A program made the position numbers and the translations under genes. From assembly GCF_001879205.1 (NCBI RefSeq), contig NZ_MLFK01000001.1, positions 186,001 through 250,000 on the forward strand: 64,000 nt of DNA. The letters are read 5' to 3'. The notes beneath the pieces are model-generated. The model saw only the letters and a list, made by a program, of their open reading frames with translations. It searched no databases and had not been told where the DNA came from. Source of the DNA: Flavobacterium johnsoniae. GTDB taxonomy: Bacteria; Bacteroidota; Bacteroidia; Flavobacteriales; Flavobacteriaceae. Shown piece by piece: positions 8,047 through 17,454 of this stretch (positions are counted from its first letter, which is position 1; each line of letters opens with the position of its first letter).

Positions 8047-10344
8047 TCATTCTTTAATCTCAAAACCACCCTGCAAACCTTTATCAGAACTTCCACCAAC
8101 CATAATTTTAAAAGTTCCCGGTTCTACTAAATAATTGCCTTCGTTATCATAAAAACCAAGTTCTTTATCCGTTAAAGTAAAGTTTACTGTTTTCGTTTCT
8201 CCTTTTTTAAGATTAATTAATTCAAAGCCTTTCAATTCTTTTATTGGGCGAATGATAGTGGCAAATTCATCATGAATATACAATTGGACTACTTCTTTCC
8301 CGTCATAATTTCCTGTGTTGGTCACTTCTACTGACACAGAAACTTTTTCACCTTTTGCTAAAGACGTTTTATTCAATTTGAGATTTTTATAATCAAATGT
8401 CGTATAACTCAAACCAAAACCAAACGGAAATTGAGGTGTTTTCTCCACATCCATATAATGCGACCAGAAAACATTTTTATCGCTGTCAATTGGTCTTCCT
8501 GTGCTGTATTTGTTATAATAAATTGGCACCTGACCTACATTTCTAGGGAAAGACATTGGCAGTTTCCCACTCGGATTGTAATCGCCGTATAAAACCTGCG
8601 CAACTGCATTTCCAGCCTGAGTTCCTAAATGCCACGCTTCTACAATTGCCGGAACATTTTCTGCGGCCCACGGAATACTTAGTGGACGACCATTATTTAA
8701 AACCAAAACCACATTTGGATTTACTTTATAAATTTCCTCTAACAATTCCTGCTGCAAGCCCGGAAGATTCAAATCGGTTCTGCTTCTTCCTTCACCACTT
8801 TGGAAACCGTATTCACCTAAAACCATTACCACAACATCAGCATTTTTTGCGGCTGTTTTTGCGGCTTCAAATCCGCTTTTATCTGTGGTGTTAAAAACCG
8901 TTTCAGTCAAGAAAGTCGCTTTTTGTTTCAATAAATCGACGCCTTTTTCAAAAACCAATTGATTGTCTTTGTATTGCTGCATTCCTTCTAAAACCGAAAC
9001 TGCAGTATTATCATCAGCGGCAATTCTCCAGCTTCCCAACGGACTATTTTTGTCATTTGCTAAAGCTCCGATCAAAGCAATTTTCTGCCCCGATTTTTTC
9101 AGCGGTAATAAATTCTTTTCGTTCTTCAACAAAACGATAGATTTCTTCGCCATATCTAGCACGCCATCATTATTGGCTTTACTTCCCACAACCGCTTTCT
9201 CGCGTTTTTCATCGCAATATCTGTACGGATCATCAAATAATCCCAATTCAAATTTTACGCGAAGAATTCTGCGAACAGCATCATCAACCAAAGCTTCTTT
9301 TACCTTTCCCGATTTTACCAAGTCAACCAATTTTGCCACATACAAATACGATTCCATATCCATATCCGAACCGGCGATTACAGCTTTTGCAGTGGCATCA
9401 GCTTCGTCTTTGGCGTATCCGTGCGCGATCATTTCGCGAATCGAAGCGTAATCCGAAATCACAAATCCGTCAAACTTCCATTTTCCTTTCAAAATATCTC
9501 TTTGCAAAAAAGCATTTCCCGTTGCCGGAACGCCGTTTAAAGTATTAAAAGAATTCATAAACGTACGAACTCCCGCTTCTACAGTCGCTTCAAAAGGCGG
9601 CAGAACCGAATTGTACAACTTAGAATTACTAATATCCACGATATTATATTCTAATCCAGCCTCAACATAACCGTAAGCTGCAAAATGTTTCGCACAAGCC
9701 GCAATAGTATTTACTTTCTGAAGATCGGCAATCGTTTCTCCCTGAAAACCTTTTACTCTCGCGTAACCAATTTTGCTGCCCAAATAGGGGTCTTCTCCCG
9801 CACCTTCCATCACACGTCCCCAGCGCGCATCGTTTGCTACGTCCACGTTTGGTCCAAAAGTCCAGTTTATTCCAGATGCCGAAGCTTCGTCTGCCGCGAT
9901 CGCCGCCGATTTTTTAATCGCTTCCAAATCCCAGCTTGCGGCTTCTGCCAGCGGAATCGGACTTAACGTTTTATAGCCATGTATTACATCAAAACCAATA
10001 ATAAGCGGAATTCCTAACCGTGTTTCTTCAACCGCAATTTTCTGTACGGCACGAACTTCTTTTACGCCGCGAACCGTCAGCATCGAGCCAACCAATCCTT
10101 TTCTTAAATGTTCGTATTTTAATTCGGCCGTTCCGCCTTTTGGAGCCGGTCCTGTTACATCCCAAAAACCATTGTATTGGTTCATCTGCCCTACTTTTTC
10201 TTCTAAAGTCATTAACGGCAAAAGTAAATCAATTCTTTGCTCGACAGTTTTGTTTTTATCCAAATACGGCTTTTTCTGTGCATTCATATTTCCAACAGTA
10301 AACAGGGACAAAACCCCAATAATTATTATTTTTTTATTTTTCAT
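8047..10344 (-). CDS. bglX: GH3 beta-glucosidase, BglX-like
   Basis: A 765-residue periplasmic GH3 enzyme with a signal peptide ending at VGNMNAQ. Domain order is N-terminal TIM barrel, then alpha/beta sandwich, then a fibronectin type III-like domain (from about residue 665, GKEVVQLYIHDEF). The nucleophile is the Asp in GFVISDYAS (D298). The GEDPYLGSKIG and KHFAAYGYVEAG segments form the -1 subsite and match BglX. In this locus it would trim non-reducing beta-glucosyl (or beta-mannosyl) ends of glucomannan oligosaccharides. The specificity is inferred. The upstream 290 bp carry several interspersed repeats. Confidence 0.92.
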   Translation of the reverse strand: MKNKKIIIIGVLSLFTVGNMNAQKKPYLDKNKTVEQRIDLLLPLMTLEEKVGQMNQYNGFWDVTGPAPKGGTAELKYEHLRKGLVGSMLTVRGVKEVRAVQKIAVEETRLGIPLIIGFDVIHGYKTLSPIPLAEAASWDLEAIKKSAAIAADEASASGINWTFGPNVDVANDARWGRVMEGAGEDPYLGSKIGYARVKGFQGETIADLQKVNTIAACAKHFAAYGYVEAGLEYNIVDISNSKLYNSVLPPFEATVEAGVRTFMNSFNTLNGVPATGNAFLQRDILKGKWKFDGFVISDYASIREMIAHGYAKDEADATAKAVIAGSDMDMESYLYVAKLVDLVKSGKVKEALVDDAVRRILRVKFELGLFDDPYRYCDEKREKAVVGSKANNDGVLDMAKKSIVLLKNEKNLLPLKKSGQKIALIGALANDKNSPLGSWRIAADDNTAVSVLEGMQQYKDNQLVFEKGVDLLKQKATFLTETVFNTTDKSGFEAAKTAAKNADVVVMVLGEYGFQSGEGRSRTDLNLPGLQQELLEEIYKVNPNVVLVLNNGRPLSIPWAAENVPAIVEAWHLGTQAGNAVAQVLYGDYNPSGKLPMSFPRNVGQVPIYYNKYSTGRPIDSDKNVFWSHYMDVEKTPQFPFGFGLSYTTFDYKNLKLNKTSLAKGEKVSVSVEVTNTGNYDGKEVVQLYIHDEFATIIRPIKELKGFELINLKKGETKTVNFTLTDKELGFYDNEGNYLVEPGTFKIMVGGSSDKGLQGGFEIKE

Positions 10345-10360
10345 GGTTAGTTTTTTAGAT

Positions 10361-10630
10361 GCTATCCCGAGCCTTCGGGACTGAAATGCTGAGATTCTAA
10401 GATTACTTTGGGCGTGTCCCGCCGAAAAAGGCGGGTCGGGCTTTCGGCTTTATCTTTTGTTCCGTTTCTCTTCACAAAAGGATACCGCCTCAATCCCTCA
10501 CACAAATCGTTTTCAAAAGAGACAATCTTGTCATTTCAATATTCACTTTATGAAGCTTCGAATTCGCTCAGCCTGACAAACGCAGACAAAAATCAGTGTT
10601 AATCCGTTCAATCAGTAAAATCCGTGAGCA
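10361..10630. repeat. Composite of interspersed repeat fragments upstream of bglX
   Basis: The 293-bp gene-free stretch holds a small hairpin (TCCCGAgcctTCGGGA, 10365-10380), a GC-rich hairpin (CCCGCC gaaaaa GGCGGG, about 10418-10435) followed by CGGGCTTTCGGC, a GTCATTTC...GCCTGACA segment (about 10530-10580), and an AATCAGTGTTAATCCG segment near 10590. The last two are similar in style to repeats elsewhere in this window (20810-20836, 25994-26070). No gene is apparent. Confidence 0.65.
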
Positions 10631-10637
10631 AAAAAAT

Positions 10638-12017
10638 CTAAAATTCACTCGTAAAACACGAAGCTGGCAAATTCGCTTTATTAAACAAATCGGACTGAAT
10701 TGTATTTCCCCAAGCAAACCTCACTTTTGCAGGATTTACAAGTTTTTTACTTGTCAAAATCACTTGATTATTTTTTATCGATGCTTCAGCAGGAAAGAAA
10801 ACTCCATCAGCTCCAGCCACTTCAAACTGATTTGATTTTTTATCCTTAAAATACAATCCGTCAGCGTAATCAAAAGAAACTATCACTTTATTTTTCTCAA
10901 TTTTAATGTCTTTAAAAAGCGGTCCATTTACCCAATTTGAATTTGTTTTATACACTTCGGCAAGAGCCAAATTTGCTAACCGAATTCCGACTGATTTTTT
11001 ATTCTTGGGATGAATGTCAATTGTATCCGAAATATCAGAAGTCAAAACCATTCCCGTTTTTGGAATTTCTTTTAAAATTTTTCTTTGAGAATTTCTAACT
11101 GTAACATTCGAAAAATTATTTGTTCCCGTTTTGTACGGCGCAATTTGCACGAAATAAAAAGGAAAATCGTCGTTCCAGGCTTTCCTCCACGAAGTAATTA
11201 ATGCCGAAAGCGTTTTATCATAAACCAAAGACCCCACATTCGATTCGCCCTGATACCAAAGCGTTCCGGCAATTTTAAATCCGGTAATTGGAGAAATCAT
11301 GGCATTATAAGCGCGTCCGGGCTGGTGCGGACCATATTCCTGTTCGTTTAGTTTTTTGGCATTTTCTAATACTACCGGATCGTTTTGAAAGACTTCTTCA
11401 GGCATCCAGATTTCGGCAGGAGTACCGCCCCAGTTGGAAGAAATTAATCCAATTGGAACATTTTTTAAATCTTCGCGCAGGCGTTTGGCAAAAAAATAAC
11501 CAACAGCGCTAAAATATTTCATGGTTTCCGGAGTCGATTCAACCCAGCTTCCTAATACATTATTTTGAGGATTTAAGGCTGTAGATTTTGAAACCGTAAA
11601 AAACCGAATATTTGGATTTGCGGCATTTTTTACTTCTTCATCTCCATTGTCGATTCCCCAACTGGCAGACATTTCCATATTTGACTGTCCGGAGCAGAGC
11701 CAGACTTCGCCGATCAAAATGTTTTTTAAAATTACTTCATTGTAACCTTTTATAGAAATAGTAAAAGGACCACCTGCTTCAGGAGTTTTAATTTTAAGTT
11801 CCCATTTTGCCTGATTATTCGTTACGGCTTTATATTCCTGATTGTTCCAGCTAGAAACTAATTTGATTTCTTCTTTCGGATTTGCCCAGCCCCAGATCTT
11901 AACTTCAGAATTGCGTTGTAAAACCATATTATCCCCAAAAATATTTGGAAGCGTAACATTTGCCATTGCAGAACCGCAAATCATCAACAAGAAAATAAAC
12001 AGTTGATTATTTTTCAT
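10638..12017 (-). CDS. Sialate O-acetylesterase-like SGNH esterase
   Basis: A 459-residue secreted protein with a signal peptide ending near residue 19 (CGSAMA). It matches the sialate O-acetylesterase (SASA) family: a beta-sandwich start (LPNIFGDNMVLQRN), nucleophile Ser in LCSGQSNMEMS, the WYQGESN block, and the catalytic Asp/His region DTIDIHPKN. Although named for sialic acid, bacterial members often deacetylate plant polysaccharides. Its start overlaps the CE2-like gene's stop by 11 bp, so the two are translated together, and both lie in the mannan locus. An acetylated-mannan esterase is the likeliest role, by inference. Confidence 0.85.
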   Translation of the reverse strand: MKNNQLFIFLLMICGSAMANVTLPNIFGDNMVLQRNSEVKIWGWANPKEEIKLVSSWNNQEYKAVTNNQAKWELKIKTPEAGGPFTISIKGYNEVILKNILIGEVWLCSGQSNMEMSASWGIDNGDEEVKNAANPNIRFFTVSKSTALNPQNNVLGSWVESTPETMKYFSAVGYFFAKRLREDLKNVPIGLISSNWGGTPAEIWMPEEVFQNDPVVLENAKKLNEQEYGPHQPGRAYNAMISPITGFKIAGTLWYQGESNVGSLVYDKTLSALITSWRKAWNDDFPFYFVQIAPYKTGTNNFSNVTVRNSQRKILKEIPKTGMVLTSDISDTIDIHPKNKKSVGIRLANLALAEVYKTNSNWVNGPLFKDIKIEKNKVIVSFDYADGLYFKDKKSNQFEVAGADGVFFPAEASIKNNQVILTSKKLVNPAKVRFAWGNTIQSDLFNKANLPASCFTSEF

Positions 12018-13101
12018 TTAACAGCTTTTTTAAAAAAGGTCCGTATTGATCTGCCATCACTTTTTGATCTGTAACGTCAGGATGACCTAAACATCCTTTT
12101 GGTTTCATAGGTTTGAATTTGAAAATAAAAATTGTTTTGTGTTCTTTATCATTCGCAAAAGCATTTTTAACTTTATTCAGACAATCTTCAAAAACAACTG
12201 CTTTTTCCCCGTTAACCATCGGGCTGTTTGTAATTACAATCTGCGCATTCGGATTATGTACATAAAGCATTTTTATAAAATTGATGTAATTCGAAACATA
12301 TTTTTCAGTATTAAATGGCAGACGTTCTTTTTTTCCGTCTCCACCAGAAAAATCATTCGTTCCTAAAGCGATGCTGATAATATCCGGCTGAAAAGCAAAA
12401 TCATATTTAGGTTTTGAATTGTCTTTCGTTAAATATAAATTCTGATAAACATCCGGCATTATGGCTTCCTCTTTGTTTTCATCATTCCAATTGCGATACA
12501 TCCCGATTCCGGAAACAGAACTAGTCAAATAATCCACATCAATGGCTCTTGAAAGTGTTGGTCCATAAGCATAATATCCGTTATGGTGATCCATGTATTC
12601 TCCTTTGTCACAACCAACAGAATCGCTTGCTGCCGCGCAGGTTATAGAATCACCAATAAATTCGATTTTCTTTTTCTTTTTTGATGAAATTGAAGTCAGT
12701 TTTGCAGTTGTTCCGGCAAATAAAATACCGCCAGTATGTGCTTCTGTATTTTTATAAATTTCGAGACGGTGCTCTTTTTTATTTGAAGCCGCTTTTACTG
12801 GAAAAGACTGCACAGGACCTTTTTCAATTTTAATTTTGCCTAGATATTTCCCATCCAAAACCAGGGAAACATAATTATGATGTTCATAAGAATCTACACT
12901 TTGAAGTGAAATTGAACAATTATTTCCGATGAAATTAAAAGAAACCGAAGAAGCCGTTCCAATTAAAATAACCTGATTGTTTTGCAACTTTTCGATTCTA
13001 CCTTCATAAAGAAAAGTTTTATTTTGATTTTGGCTTTGTGATGTCGAAATGGCCGAAATCAGCAAAAACAAAATTAAAAACGGATAATTTTTGAGAAACA
13101 T
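12007..13101 (-). CDS. CE2-like carbohydrate acetylesterase (SGNH/GDSL)
   Basis: A 364-residue exported protein (signal peptide about 1-21). Residues about 25-140 form a jelly-roll-like domain and the rest is an SGNH hydrolase: nucleophile Ser in EFIGDSITC, oxyanion Gly/Asn in ALGTNDFSGG, and catalytic Asp/His in GHPDVTDQ. This two-domain order is typical of carbohydrate esterase family 2, whose members deacetylate xylo- and glucomannan. It is the first gene of a pair with the SASA-type esterase, overlapping it by 11 bp. The pairing of two SGNH esterases suggests that they remove acetyl groups at different mannose positions. Confidence 0.82.
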   Translation of the reverse strand: MFLKNYPFLILFLLISAISTSQSQNQNKTFLYEGRIEKLQNNQVILIGTASSVSFNFIGNNCSISLQSVDSYEHHNYVSLVLDGKYLGKIKIEKGPVQSFPVKAASNKKEHRLEIYKNTEAHTGGILFAGTTAKLTSISSKKKKKIEFIGDSITCAAASDSVGCDKGEYMDHHNGYYAYGPTLSRAIDVDYLTSSVSGIGMYRNWNDENKEEAIMPDVYQNLYLTKDNSKPKYDFAFQPDIISIALGTNDFSGGDGKKERLPFNTEKYVSNYINFIKMLYVHNPNAQIVITNSPMVNGEKAVVFEDCLNKVKNAFANDKEHKTIFIFKFKPMKPKGCLGHPDVTDQKVMADQYGPFLKKLLNEK

Positions 13102-13260
13102 AATTTATTTGTTAAAATATAAATGCAATTCACAAATATATTTGAAATACTGTTTCAAAAAAGATACTAAAACGTCAAAAAGCAATAAAAAAACACCACA
13201 TAAACACATCATTTAATAGTTAAAACTTGCAATTCTTACAATTAACGGCCAGTTATTCTT

Positions 13261-13290
13261 TTGATTTACAAAATTTAGAGTCTATCTTTA
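13261..13290 (+). promoter_or_regulatory. Bacteroidota-type promoter of the NlpC/P60 gene
   Basis: TTG at 13261-13263, then 19 bp, then TATCTTTA at 13283-13290, seven of eight matches to TAnnTTTG. It sits 30 bp upstream of the ATG at 13320. Confidence 0.6.
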
Positions 13291-13319
13291 GCAATTAAAC
13301 ATTTTCTTACTTACAAAAA

Positions 13320-13823
13320 ATGAGACCATATCTTTTACAAGCCCTTTTATTTATTACTTTATTTTGTTCTTTTACTTTTAAAAAGAACGAAAAGCCAATT
13401 TATAATTCAAAAATTCGAACCGAAGTTAATAGAGACTCTATAATAGAATATGCCAAAAAGTATTTAGATACGCCATATAAATACGCCGGCAGTGATCCGA
13501 AAAAAGGATTTGACTGTTCTGGTTTTGTAAGTTATGTTTTTAAAAATTTTGGAATGACTTTACCCAGAAGTTCCGGCAGTTACAAAAATCTAGGCAAAGC
13601 TCTAAAGCCAGAAGATTTTAAAGTGGGAGATATTTTAGTTTTTTACGGATACAAAGACAGAACCGTTGTAGGCCACTTGGGAATAATCTGTGAAGCCAAC
13701 GGAATGCATTCGAAGTTTATTCATGCCTCATCCGGAAAAGCCCAAAAAGTTACCATCACCGCTTTAGATACAGAACATTATACAAAGCGTTTTTATAAAT
13801 GTATCGATGTTTTGTCTGAATAG
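13320..13823 (+). CDS. NlpC/P60 family peptidoglycan endopeptidase
   Basis: A 167-residue protein with an N-terminal hydrophobic export signal (residues 1-20) and a single C40 peptidase domain. The catalytic Cys lies in GFDCSGFVSYVF (C66), the His in VVGHLGIICE and the third polar residue in FIHASSGKA. Members cut gamma-D-Glu-diaminopimelate bonds in stem peptides. It is convergent with an L,D-transpeptidase gene, so two peptidoglycan-acting enzymes share one bidirectional hairpin. No SH3b or LysM domain is present, so substrate binding rests on the catalytic domain alone. Confidence 0.9.
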   Translation: MRPYLLQALLFITLFCSFTFKKNEKPIYNSKIRTEVNRDSIIEYAKKYLDTPYKYAGSDPKKGFDCSGFVSYVFKNFGMTLPRSSGSYKNLGKALKPEDFKVGDILVFYGYKDRTVVGHLGIICEANGMHSKFIHASSGKAQKVTITALDTEHYTKRFYKCIDVLSE

Positions 13824-13832
13824 TTTTTTTGC

Positions 13833-13880
13833 GCGGATTCACGAATTTTTGATTACAGAAAGTATAATTCGTGAATCCGC
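13833..13880. terminator. Bidirectional hairpin between convergent genes
   Basis: Perfect 15-bp arms (GCGGATTCACGAATT at 13833-13847, complement at 13866-13880) separated by 18 bp. A run of seven Ts precedes it and no clean U-tract follows, so part of its sequence may come from the interspersed 'GTGAATCCG' repeats found elsewhere. Confidence 0.6.
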
Positions 13881-13890
13881 TGCAAAACTT

Positions 13891-15471
13891 TTATTCCTCA
13901 GTCAATAATTTAAGCAGGCTTTCGTCTCTTTGATAAATGTCTTTGTAGACATTCAATTGTCCTTCTCGATCTACCCAGGCTGTAAAATAGCCAATGTAAA
14001 CCGGAAATTTGTTTTTTAAAGTATACCAGCTTTCCTTACCTGCATGCATGGCTTTATCTATTCGTGCAGGAGTCCATTTTGGATCTTCTTGTAATAATTC
14101 GATTGCCAGTTCACGTGGTTTCGCTACACGAACGCAGCCATGGCTAAAGGCTCTGCTTTCTCTCTCAAATAAACTTTTTGACGGTGTATCATGCAAATAA
14201 ATATTACTTGAATTTGGAAACAAGAATTTTACTAATCCTAATGAGTTGTTTATTCCCGGAAGCTGACGAACAGCACCATTATTCCATTCCAGGTTTTTCT
14301 GTTTTAGATAATTCTTGTTCTTGGCCATTCCGGGTTTTATCTCTTTATTAATAATACTTGGAGGAACATTCCAATACGGACTAAAAACAATATTACTCAT
14401 CGTACCGCTGAAAATCACCGTTTTTGTCATTGCTCTTCCCACCACAACCGGCGATGTAAAAGCAATTTTTCCGTCGCGAATAAGATACAATTTGAATTCA
14501 GGAATATTAACTTCAAGATACTGTTTTCCTTTTTCAAGTGCAGGATCAATCCAGCGGCAACGTTCCATATTAACAATAATGGTTTTAATTCTGTCAGAAA
14601 CCGGAATATTCAAATCCTCAATATGTTCTTTAAGAATTATATTTTTTGGTGTAAAACCATGATGCAATTCGTAGTTTTTTAATGCTTTTATTAACGTTGA
14701 ATCACAAACTGCACTTTTATTATCTTCCTTAATATCCTGGGTTACAAAAAGTCTTTCGCGAATTTGAGAAATAACTGCTGATGAATCTCCTAATTTTAAG
14801 TTCTTATAAGTATCATCAATTTCAATAGTTTTCCAGCCTCCCTTTTTTTCGATTTCCCTGTATTGTTTAAGGACATCACGAAGTTTGTAATACTGGCTGA
14901 ACATTTTACTTTTCTTGTCGTCGTTTATAGTTGATTTTTGAAAAATAGAATCCGAAAAGACTTGATAGTTGAGTTTTTTTCTCGGCAGCAGCCATTCTAA
15001 CGATCTTGAAGTTTTTTCATCAAATCCTCTATATACTTTTTCGGCATAGTAAAAATACAAGTTGGTAATCATCAAGTCGGTATTGACTTTTGAAAGTTTA
15101 TTATCGGTATTATTTTCAAAAACAGCGTTGATTTCTTTATACGGAAAATTAGCTTTCAGTCCTTCATTCTCCAAACCTTTATATTTATTATACAAAGTAT
15201 TTCCAAATTCAACTACACCTTTATTGTCCAGCCATAACTGCGTAGAATTCTTTTTTAGATACAAAGAATTTACCTCCCCTTGAAAATTTTTCAGTTTTGG
15301 ATAAGTTTCATAAAAACTAGAAATAGCAGTACTATCAATAGAAAGTTTAAGCTCTGGTACTACAACCTTTTTTTCTTTTTTTAGACTTTCTTCTTTTTTC
15401 TCTCCTTTTGAGTTACAAGAAACGATTGTAAAAAGAAGTACAAAAGCAATAAATGAATACCAAATTTTCAT
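13891..15471 (-). CDS. Murein L,D-transpeptidase (YkuD domain, YcbB-like)
   Basis: A 526-residue lipoprotein (lipobox TIVSC, Cys about residue 19) with a charged Lys/Glu linker. The middle carries a peptidoglycan-binding-like region (LKNYELHHGFTPKN). The YkuD catalytic domain spans about residues 310-480, with HDTPSKSLF and the active-site block FSHGCVRVAKPRELA (Cys446). The length and central insert match the YcbB/LdtD type, which makes 3-3 crosslinks in peptidoglycan. It acts in the periplasm. Confidence 0.9.
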   Translation of the reverse strand: MKIWYSFIAFVLLFTIVSCNSKGEKKEESLKKEKKVVVPELKLSIDSTAISSFYETYPKLKNFQGEVNSLYLKKNSTQLWLDNKGVVEFGNTLYNKYKGLENEGLKANFPYKEINAVFENNTDNKLSKVNTDLMITNLYFYYAEKVYRGFDEKTSRSLEWLLPRKKLNYQVFSDSIFQKSTINDDKKSKMFSQYYKLRDVLKQYREIEKKGGWKTIEIDDTYKNLKLGDSSAVISQIRERLFVTQDIKEDNKSAVCDSTLIKALKNYELHHGFTPKNIILKEHIEDLNIPVSDRIKTIIVNMERCRWIDPALEKGKQYLEVNIPEFKLYLIRDGKIAFTSPVVVGRAMTKTVIFSGTMSNIVFSPYWNVPPSIINKEIKPGMAKNKNYLKQKNLEWNNGAVRQLPGINNSLGLVKFLFPNSSNIYLHDTPSKSLFERESRAFSHGCVRVAKPRELAIELLQEDPKWTPARIDKAMHAGKESWYTLKNKFPVYIGYFTAWVDREGQLNVYKDIYQRDESLLKLLTEE

Positions 15472-15558
15472 AATGATTTTTTTAATAAAAATAGAAAAGT
15501 TTTGATAAAAACAAATCGCTTCAGAAAATAATAATCAGTGAGTTTTGAACATAAAAAA

Positions 15559-15585
15559 ACTCCAAATACATTATATATTTGGAGT
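15559..15585 (-). terminator. Rho-independent terminator of the DUF1573 gene
   Basis: Stem ACTCCAAATA/TATTTGGAGT (15559-15568 and 15576-15585). On the minus strand it ends in a T-run and lies 27 bp after the stop of the upstream gene. Confidence 0.8.
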
Positions 15586-15611
15586 CTTTCACTTTATAAC
15601 CAACCTTATTT

Positions 15612-16025
15612 TTAAATAACTGTACCTTTTAAAGTAAGTACTTTTGGAGTTGTCTCAGCACTTGTAGTTACTGTAACTGTTTTTGTAAAAGCACCTTTAT
15701 TTGCTGCGTTGTAAGTCGCTGTAACTTTTGCAGATTTCCCCGGAGCAATTGGCTCTTTTGTATAATCTGTTGCAGTACAACCGCAAGAACCTTGAACTTG
15801 TGTAATTACAACGGCAGTTTTTCCTGTATTTTTAAATTCATAAACAATGGCTTTTGGCGTTCCCTGAGGAATTTGACCAACATCAATTGTTTCAGCTTTC
15901 CATACAATTGTTGAAGCAGCTTCAAAAACTTCCGTTTCAGAAACCAATGATTTTACCGGAGCAATTGCAGAAAAAGACATTAAGCTTAAGGCCAGAGCCA
16001 ACATAGAAATTTTAATAATTTTCAT
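15612..16025 (-). CDS. DUF1573 domain exported protein
   Basis: A 137-residue protein with a signal peptide (residues 1 to about 20, LALSLMSFSAIA). The rest is one DUF1573 (immunoglobulin-like, Hydin-type) domain: YEFKNTGKTAVVITQ, then GSCGCTATDYTKEPIAPGKS with two Cys, then ATYNAANKGAFTKTVTV. These small domains are common in Bacteroidota periplasmic and surface proteins, and their function is mostly unknown. It is monocistronic, with its own terminator, and divergent from the histidine kinase gene. Confidence 0.9.
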   Translation of the reverse strand: MKIIKISMLALALSLMSFSAIAPVKSLVSETEVFEAASTIVWKAETIDVGQIPQGTPKAIVYEFKNTGKTAVVITQVQGSCGCTATDYTKEPIAPGKSAKVTATYNAANKGAFTKTVTVTTSAETTPKVLTLKGTVI

Positions 16026-16188
16026 AGTTAAATATTTTAAATGGTTTATAGTTCAAAATTCATATTACAAAGGTAATTCAGACAAAAAAGAATCGCTGTT
16101 AAGCGGTTTCAAATGTTTGTTAATGACTTGTTAATCGCCATTTTTAACTATAATTTTGATTAATATTACACTCTCAAAGTCTGTTTTC

Positions 16189-17454
16189 TTGAAAATAAAT
16201 AAACTCAATAGTATTATAGTTCTAGGTTTGGTGGCCATAATTAGTATTTTGGTGGCGCAATTGCTTTGGACCAAAGAAGCTTTCACGATAGAGCAAAAAA
16301 AGCTGAGCCAAAAAGCGCACATTGCACTTCTGGAAGTTGCCAAAAAATTATACGAGGGAACCAATCATGAACTTCCGGCGCAAAACCCTGTACAAAAAAT
16401 TTCAAATGATTATTATATTGTAAATGTCGACAATGAATTTGAACCTGATATTTTAGAATTTTATCTGAAAACAGAATTCAAAAAAATGAACATTACGACT
16501 GATTTTGAATATGCGATGTACAATTGCCAAAGCGACGAGATGATTTACGGCGATTATATTTCCTTATCGAAAAAAAAGGCCGAATGTAAAAAAACTGTTT
16601 TTTTTCCAAAACATAAAAACCTAGTCTATTATTTTGCTGTTCGTTTTCCTAACGAGACTACCTATTTATTCAGTTCGATGCGCTTTTGGTTTGTGCTTTC
16701 GATCATGCTGATCCTGATTTTATTGATTTATGTTTATTCGATTTTCACGCTTTTACAACAAAAAAAATACTCAGAATTGCAGCGTGATTTTATCAATAAT
16801 ATGACACATGAATTTAAAACGCCTTTATCTTCCATTTTAATCGCTTCAAAGTATCTGAGTGAACAAAACCCCATTAAAGACGATAAAAAACTTTATACTT
16901 ATACCGAGATCATCATTAATCAAAGTAACAAGTTAAATCATCATATTGAGAAGATTCTAAATATTGCAAAATCAGATTACACTCCTTTAGAACTTAAAAA
17001 AGAAAACGTTCTCATTGTTCCGGTTATTGAAGAAGCAATCGAAAATATTCAATTAAAATATCCCGAAGCTATTATTCAAATTGAAAGTTCTTCAAAAGAA
17101 TATTTATTGCATACCGATGTTTTTCATTTTGCCAATTTAGTTTATAATCTTTTAGATAATGCCGTAAAATATTGTAATAAAAAGCCGGAAATCACCATTA
17201 GAATAATTGAAGAAAATTCAGTTTTAAAATTAGAATTCATCGATAACGGAATTGGAATTTCTACTAAAAAATTATCTTTTATATTTGATAAATTTTATCG
17301 CGTTCAAAACGAAAAGAGTAATGAAGTAAATGGTTTTGGACTTGGATTATATTATGTTAAAGAAATCTGCAGTTTACAAAACTGGAAAATAAAAGCCGAA
17401 AATAATACTGAAAACGGAGTTACCATAACTTTGTCAATTCCTTATAAAAAATGA
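16189..17454 (+). CDS. Sensor histidine kinase, RprX-like
   Basis: Two membrane helices (about residues 8-25 and 165-187) enclose a periplasmic sensor of about 140 residues. A HisKA domain follows with DFINNMTHEFKTPLSS (His207), and a HATPase domain with NLLDNAVKYC (N box), DNGIGIS (G1) and GFGLGLYYVKEI (G2). There is no clear HAMP domain. The start is uncertain: TTG at 16189 gives a normal membrane-protein N-terminus (MKINKLNSIIVLG), while an in-frame TTG at 16156 adds 11 residues. The stop overlaps the response regulator's ATG by 4 bp. The pair resembles Bacteroides RprX/RprY; the signal is unknown. Confidence 0.87.
   Translation: MKINKLNSIIVLGLVAIISILVAQLLWTKEAFTIEQKKLSQKAHIALLEVAKKLYEGTNHELPAQNPVQKISNDYYIVNVDNEFEPDILEFYLKTEFKKMNITTDFEYAMYNCQSDEMIYGDYISLSKKKAECKKTVFFPKHKNLVYYFAVRFPNETTYLFSSMRFWFVLSIMLILILLIYVYSIFTLLQQKKYSELQRDFINNMTHEFKTPLSSILIASKYLSEQNPIKDDKKLYTYTEIIINQSNKLNHHIEKILNIAKSDYTPLELKKENVLIVPVIEEAIENIQLKYPEAIIQIESSSKEYLLHTDVFHFANLVYNLLDNAVKYCNKKPEITIRIIEENSVLKLEFIDNGIGISTKKLSFIFDKFYRVQNEKSNEVNGFGLGLYYVKEICSLQNWKIKAENNTENGVTITLSIPYKK

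Noticed and set aside
8556..10301. Several plus-strand open frames of 70-160 codons inside the GH3 region
   Set aside because: They are antisense to the full-length bglX, whose motifs and domain order are complete; none shows a recognisable domain.
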